From assembly GCA_016782865.1 (NCBI GenBank), contig JADHXR010000047.1, positions 1 to 46,119 of the forward strand: a stretch of DNA of 46,119 bases. Reading direction: 5' to 3'. Position 1 is the first letter of the stretch. Each line of letters starts with the position of its first letter. This DNA is from Phycisphaerae bacterium. GTDB lineage: Bacteria > Planctomycetota > Phycisphaerae > Sedimentisphaerales > Anaerobacaceae. Positions 43,622 to 46,119 of the stretch are shown here, in pieces. The translations under genes and the position numbers were made by a program. The notes below the pieces were generated by a model, which was not told the origin of the DNA, made no database searches, and saw only the letters and a program-made list of their open reading frames with translations.

Positions 43622-44149
43622 GACATGATTTTACTCCACAGGAATGTGCTTGAGCAAGCTTAATCTGCTGGCTAATTTTGGGATATCGCGAGACTGTTTG
43701 TTCACACCCGTTCGCTGCGTTCACTCAAGACACGAAGACATAGAAAAAGATGAAGAAACTGGAACCACTTATCCACACTAATTAACACTAAAAGAAGAGA
43801 CCATCGATCAAACTAAACAAACCACTAATTGACACTGACAGGGTTTTAATGAATTGGTTTTATTATTGGCGAAGATTGGTGGGAATTAGTGGTTAGAAAA
43901 GAGTTTTTTTTGTGTTCTTGGTGGCTTTGTGTGAGGCAATCTGACTTGCATTCTTAGACGAAGAACCGCAGATTAACGCTGATGGACACGGATTTTTGTT
44001 TACCACTAACGCACGACGAAAGACAATAAGCAGACGGGATTACAGGATAAAGGCGGATTTTGTCAAACTACGAAAGAACACTAATAGACACCAGATTGAA
44101 ACCGCGGATTGCGCGGATTACGCGGATTTCTATTCACCAAGAAGCCTGC

Positions 44150-44194
44150 CCCGTTCGACAAGCTCAGGGCAGGCTCTGAGCGAAGCCGAACGGG
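44150..44194. repeat. Dispersed two-step hairpin repeat
   Basis: CCCGTTCG (44150-44157) pairs with CGAACGGG (44187-44194), and inside it GCTCAG pairs with CTGAGC. Sequences of this type are widely scattered in unrelated bacterial genomes as small mobile hairpins. Confidence 0.65.
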
Positions 44195-44380
44195 AAGAAA
44201 GACAATAATCAGACGAGATTACAGGATAAAGGCGGGATAAATAACGTCCTCACAATATCTCTGTAGATCCTGTCATCCTGTCCAAAAACCTTTCTCTGTA
44301 CCTGTGAATCAATATCGAAGATCCCGATTCATCGGGAGTCAATTGCAAGGTCCTGTCAAACATTCAACATTTAAGTTGGA

Positions 44381-44537
44381 GCGCTGCTGCGTCAAAAGGA
44401 AAAGAAAGTAAACTCATTTCATATGGGTGACCCCGATGGTCGCCCTGTGCATTTTTTGCACAGGGCGAGACGCTGTTGCGTCAAAGAGAAAAGAAAGTAA
44501 ACTTATTTCATAACGGGCTGACGCCGATGGTCGGCCC
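44381..44537. repeat. Tandem pair of structured repeat modules
   Basis: Unit 1 (44381-44445) and unit 2 (44469-44537) share the order: G-C-G-T-C stem, AAAGAAAGTAAAC linker, TTTCATA, and a GGGTGACC/GGTCGCCC or GGGCTGAC/GTCGGCCC stem. Between them CGCCCTGTGCA and TGCACAGGGCG (44441-44451, 44457-44467) form a perfect 11-bp hairpin with a T loop. Confidence 0.6.
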
Positions 44538-44877
44538 GACCCCAATGGTCCCCGGTTCCTGGTACGGTGATACACATGGCGCTTCATACGCGAACACTCG
44601 AAAACCGTGTTTTTGGGGCTGCCAGAAGCCCTTCTTGAGAGGCCCAAGGCCCGGCCAGTTATATGGCGCTTCATATCGACTAAGCCCAGAACGGCACATA
44701 GCCCAACAAACTGACTGCTATGCAAAAGGCAAAGCAACCGCGAAGAAGACAAGACTCGAAAAGAATCAGACGGGATAACCGGATTAACGCGGATTTTTGA
44801 ACTTCGATATTGGACATTCGTTATTCGGTATTCGATATTCAAGGCTTCTCAATCTTGAAATGGGTAAGCTCAAAAAA

Positions 44878-45040
44878 ATTGTGCCGTACACCTCCCCTTA
44901 TCAATTTGGCCGTTACCGGCCAATCTCATTGGCAAGGTAAAACTGTCGCATTTTGCGGAGATTTGCGCACACAGACATGGATTGGAATTAAGTATGGTCC
45001 CCCGATATCCATTAGCAAAGATTGTACCGGACACCTTTAA
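44878..45040. repeat. Direct repeat pair flanking about 145 bp beside a truncated gene
   Basis: ATTGTGCCGTACACCT at 44878-44893 and ATTGTACCGGACACCT at 45023-45038 are near-identical and in the same direction. The intervening DNA contains a GGCCGTTACCGGCC dyad. The right copy sits exactly where the DUF1016 homology ends. Confidence 0.5.
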
Positions 45041-45230
45041 TTCTCCCTGAAAGATGCTCCAGAAGCTGGGCGCCATATTCAGCTTTCCCATCGCCCTGTT
45101 GCTCCTGTTCCACAATGCGCCGACCGATCTGCCAATAAGACTCTACCAGCGTCTGACGTGCACGATGGTAAAGTTCGGCAATATCCTGTACCAGGGGGGT
45201 ATAGGCTGCTGTTTTGGCAAATCGGCTCAT
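45012..45230 (-). pseudogene. Truncated DUF1016 (PDDEXK nuclease-family) N-terminus
   Basis: Only the first 72 codons of a protein that is normally about 340 residues. The N-terminal DUF1016 helical domain is clear: L-V-Q-D-I-A-E-L-Y-H-R-A-R, then SYWQIGRRIVEQEQQG, then AEYGAQLLEHLSGRI. After that the sequence departs from the family and stops at TAA within the repeat at 45023-45038. The missing C-terminal half would contain the PD-(D/E)xK nuclease site, so the remnant cannot be a nuclease. The expected next block (F-S-x-x-N-L-x-x-M-R-x-F-Y) is absent. Confidence 0.7.
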
Positions 45231-45292
45231 TTATGTCTCTAATGGACAATTGATAATGGGAAATCACGCCTAATTTTCATTCCTCTCAAACT

Positions 45293-46119
45293 TCATTTTT
45301 CGTCCCTTTTGGGCAGAGCAAATCCTTCAAACTCCATAGTGTCCAGATCGATGAGTACATATGACAGCGATTCAAGCTGTCCTGGTTGTATACACACTGT
45401 TTGCCCGATTTTTCCCCACCATTTTTCACTACAGGCCGGAGATTCATGAATGTGGCCATGCAGCGAAAGGCGTGGTTGTTTTCTCTTAAGAAATCCGTAA
45501 ACCGCCTTAGATCCGACTTCAAGGCCATGGGCGCATTTGTCCAGTCCCATTTTAAAAGGTGGCATGTGAATGGAGTAAATAGTCCGTGATGGTTCATCCG
45601 GCTGCACCAGTCTATTCAATTCTTCTTCTATGGTTGGGAGTGTCTTGGCATAGGCAAACCAATCCTCTAATTCCCTCCATCCGATATCTGTTGAAAGTAA
45701 ACCCGACCCGAACTGCTCCTGGAATACATAGTCCTCGGTATCCATTCTACATCGGTCTTTTAACCGAAAGGGATAATCTACCACCCAGTTCATGCCAATG
45801 AACTCGAATCCGCTTAACTCGATCTTGCACTGGGCAATATCGTGTACGTGGGGATATCTGTCACAAATAGTTTTAAACAACGGATCAAAACGTTTAAGGT
45901 CGTCATTGCCCAGACAGCAGAGATAGTCTACACCGGCGTCATTGTACTTTTTAAAATGCGGATCCAGAAAGTCAACGATGAAGTCCCCCTGACATGCTAT
46001 GTCACGACCTTTAGGAAGCATATCTCCCCCATTGACAACTGCATTCAGATCGCTATCAACCACCACCTGAAACAGCCGGTCGTACTTCCATTCTATACCA
46101 TGCAGATCTGTGACGTAGA
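45293..46119 (-). CDS. Calcineurin-like metallophosphoesterase (5' end outside window)
   Basis: At least 274 residues; the frame is open to the window edge with no start needed inside. Metal-binding motifs of the family follow in order: D-L-H (YVTDLHG, at the very edge), G-G-D (VVNGGDMLPKG), G-N-D (CLGNDD in place of the usual G-N-H), then S-I-H-M-P-P and G-H-I-H. They coordinate two metal ions for phosphoester cleavage. The Asn-Asp in place of Asn-His is a real deviation that may affect catalysis. Similar enzymes act on nucleotides or nucleic acids; substrate unknown. The truncated DUF1016 gene lies 62 nt downstream. Apparent internal start codons (for example the GTG near 46066) should not be used. 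Confidence 0.8.
   Translation of the reverse strand, partial: YVTDLHGIEWKYDRLFQVVVDSDLNAVVNGGDMLPKGRDIACQGDFIVDFLDPHFKKYNDAGVDYLCCLGNDDLKRFDPLFKTICDRYPHVHDIAQCKIELSGFEFIGMNWVVDYPFRLKDRCRMDTEDYVFQEQFGSGLLSTDIGWRELEDWFAYAKTLPTIEEELNRLVQPDEPSRTIYSIHMPPFKMGLDKCAHGLEVGSKAVYGFLKRKQPRLSLHGHIHESPACSEKWWGKIGQTVCIQPGQLESLSYVLIDLDTMEFEGFALPKRDEK

Larger units (their letters stand above)
43622..44877. repeat. 1.2 kb non-coding, repeat-rich region
   Basis: No convincing gene; long frames here are by-products of repeats. Units seen: TTAACGCTGATGGACACGG-type at 43968-44035, GCGGATT-type at 44080-44145, an AGACGGGATTACAGGATAAA unit near 44033 with a variant near 44211, AATATCGAAGATCCCGATTC near 44310, a hairpin at 44150-44194 and a duplicated module at 44381-44537. 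Confidence 0.65.

Noticed and set aside
42649..44145. CRISPR array in the GCGGATT-type repeats
   Set aside because: Copies differ in length and spacing, there are no uniform spacers and no cas genes.
44414..44842. 142-codon minus-strand frame in the repeat region
   Set aside because: It is built from duplicated hairpin modules and lacks any protein-like feature.
1..46119. Genome-wide reassignment of UAA to an amino acid, suggested by two interrupted genes
   Set aside because: UAA clearly ends other intact genes here (sigma factor at 6385, excisionase-like gene at 15318, Gfo/Idh gene at 42187), so local nonsense mutations are simpler.

Overview
The window looks like a chromosome segment of a Planctomycetota bacterium, probably of the Phycisphaerae type. 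This rests on family content rather than a marker gene. It carries prepilin-type proteins with an H-x9-D(G) tail, an ECF sigma factor coupled to a giant Ser/Thr kinase, a VPLPGA-type C-terminal anchor, DUF1080 proteins, exported Gfo/Idh and DegT enzymes with twin-arginine leaders, and many secreted glycosidases. The left edge cuts a DNA-binding protein gene and the right edge cuts a metallophosphoesterase gene.

Layout. 1-1.9 kb: an accessory cluster of tandem zinc-module and helix-turn-helix proteins. 2.4-5.6 kb: a pseudopilin, a nonsense-interrupted anchored surface protein, a serine recombinase with an inverted-repeat-bounded upstream region, and a small secreted protein. 5.8-13.1 kb: a signalling operon of ECF sigma factor, a 1769-residue kinase-TPR-PDZ-TPR protein and, after a gap, an RDD membrane protein that ends in a terminator. 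13.3-14.9 kb: a decayed paralogue of a small gene from the left cluster and a 497-residue protein of unknown function. 14.9-20.7 kb: a compact integrated element holding five tandem decamers, an excisionase-like protein, a small Cys protein, a conserved partner protein, a family A DNA polymerase with a proofreading domain, an array of palindromes, several small regulators and a tyrosine integrase. The integrase reading frame runs through a tRNA-Ser(GCU) gene, the likely insertion site. 21-27 kb: a pseudopilin, an FMN-binding protein, a PQQ-type beta-propeller and a hypothetical protein. 27-42 kb: carbohydrate-degradation genes (GH9, sialidase, FG-GAP/DUF1080, DegT, HtrA protease, esterase, GH2, DUF1080, Gfo/Idh). 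42.2-46.1 kb: a TIGR04076 protein, a nonsense-interrupted secretin-like lipoprotein, about 1.2 kb of repeat-rich non-coding DNA, a truncated DUF1016 gene and the partial phosphoesterase.

How the genes work together. The right half reads as a secreted glycan-processing locus: leaders on most enzymes place hydrolysis outside the cytoplasm, and two exported enzymes may modify released sugars. The element at 15-20.7 kb is the best candidate for a little-described system: a roughly 5.7 kb tRNA-targeting unit that brings its own DNA polymerase but no visible primase or helicase. A second theme is gene decay. Two otherwise intact exported-protein genes each carry one in-frame UAA, and several domain remnants survive next to intact genes.
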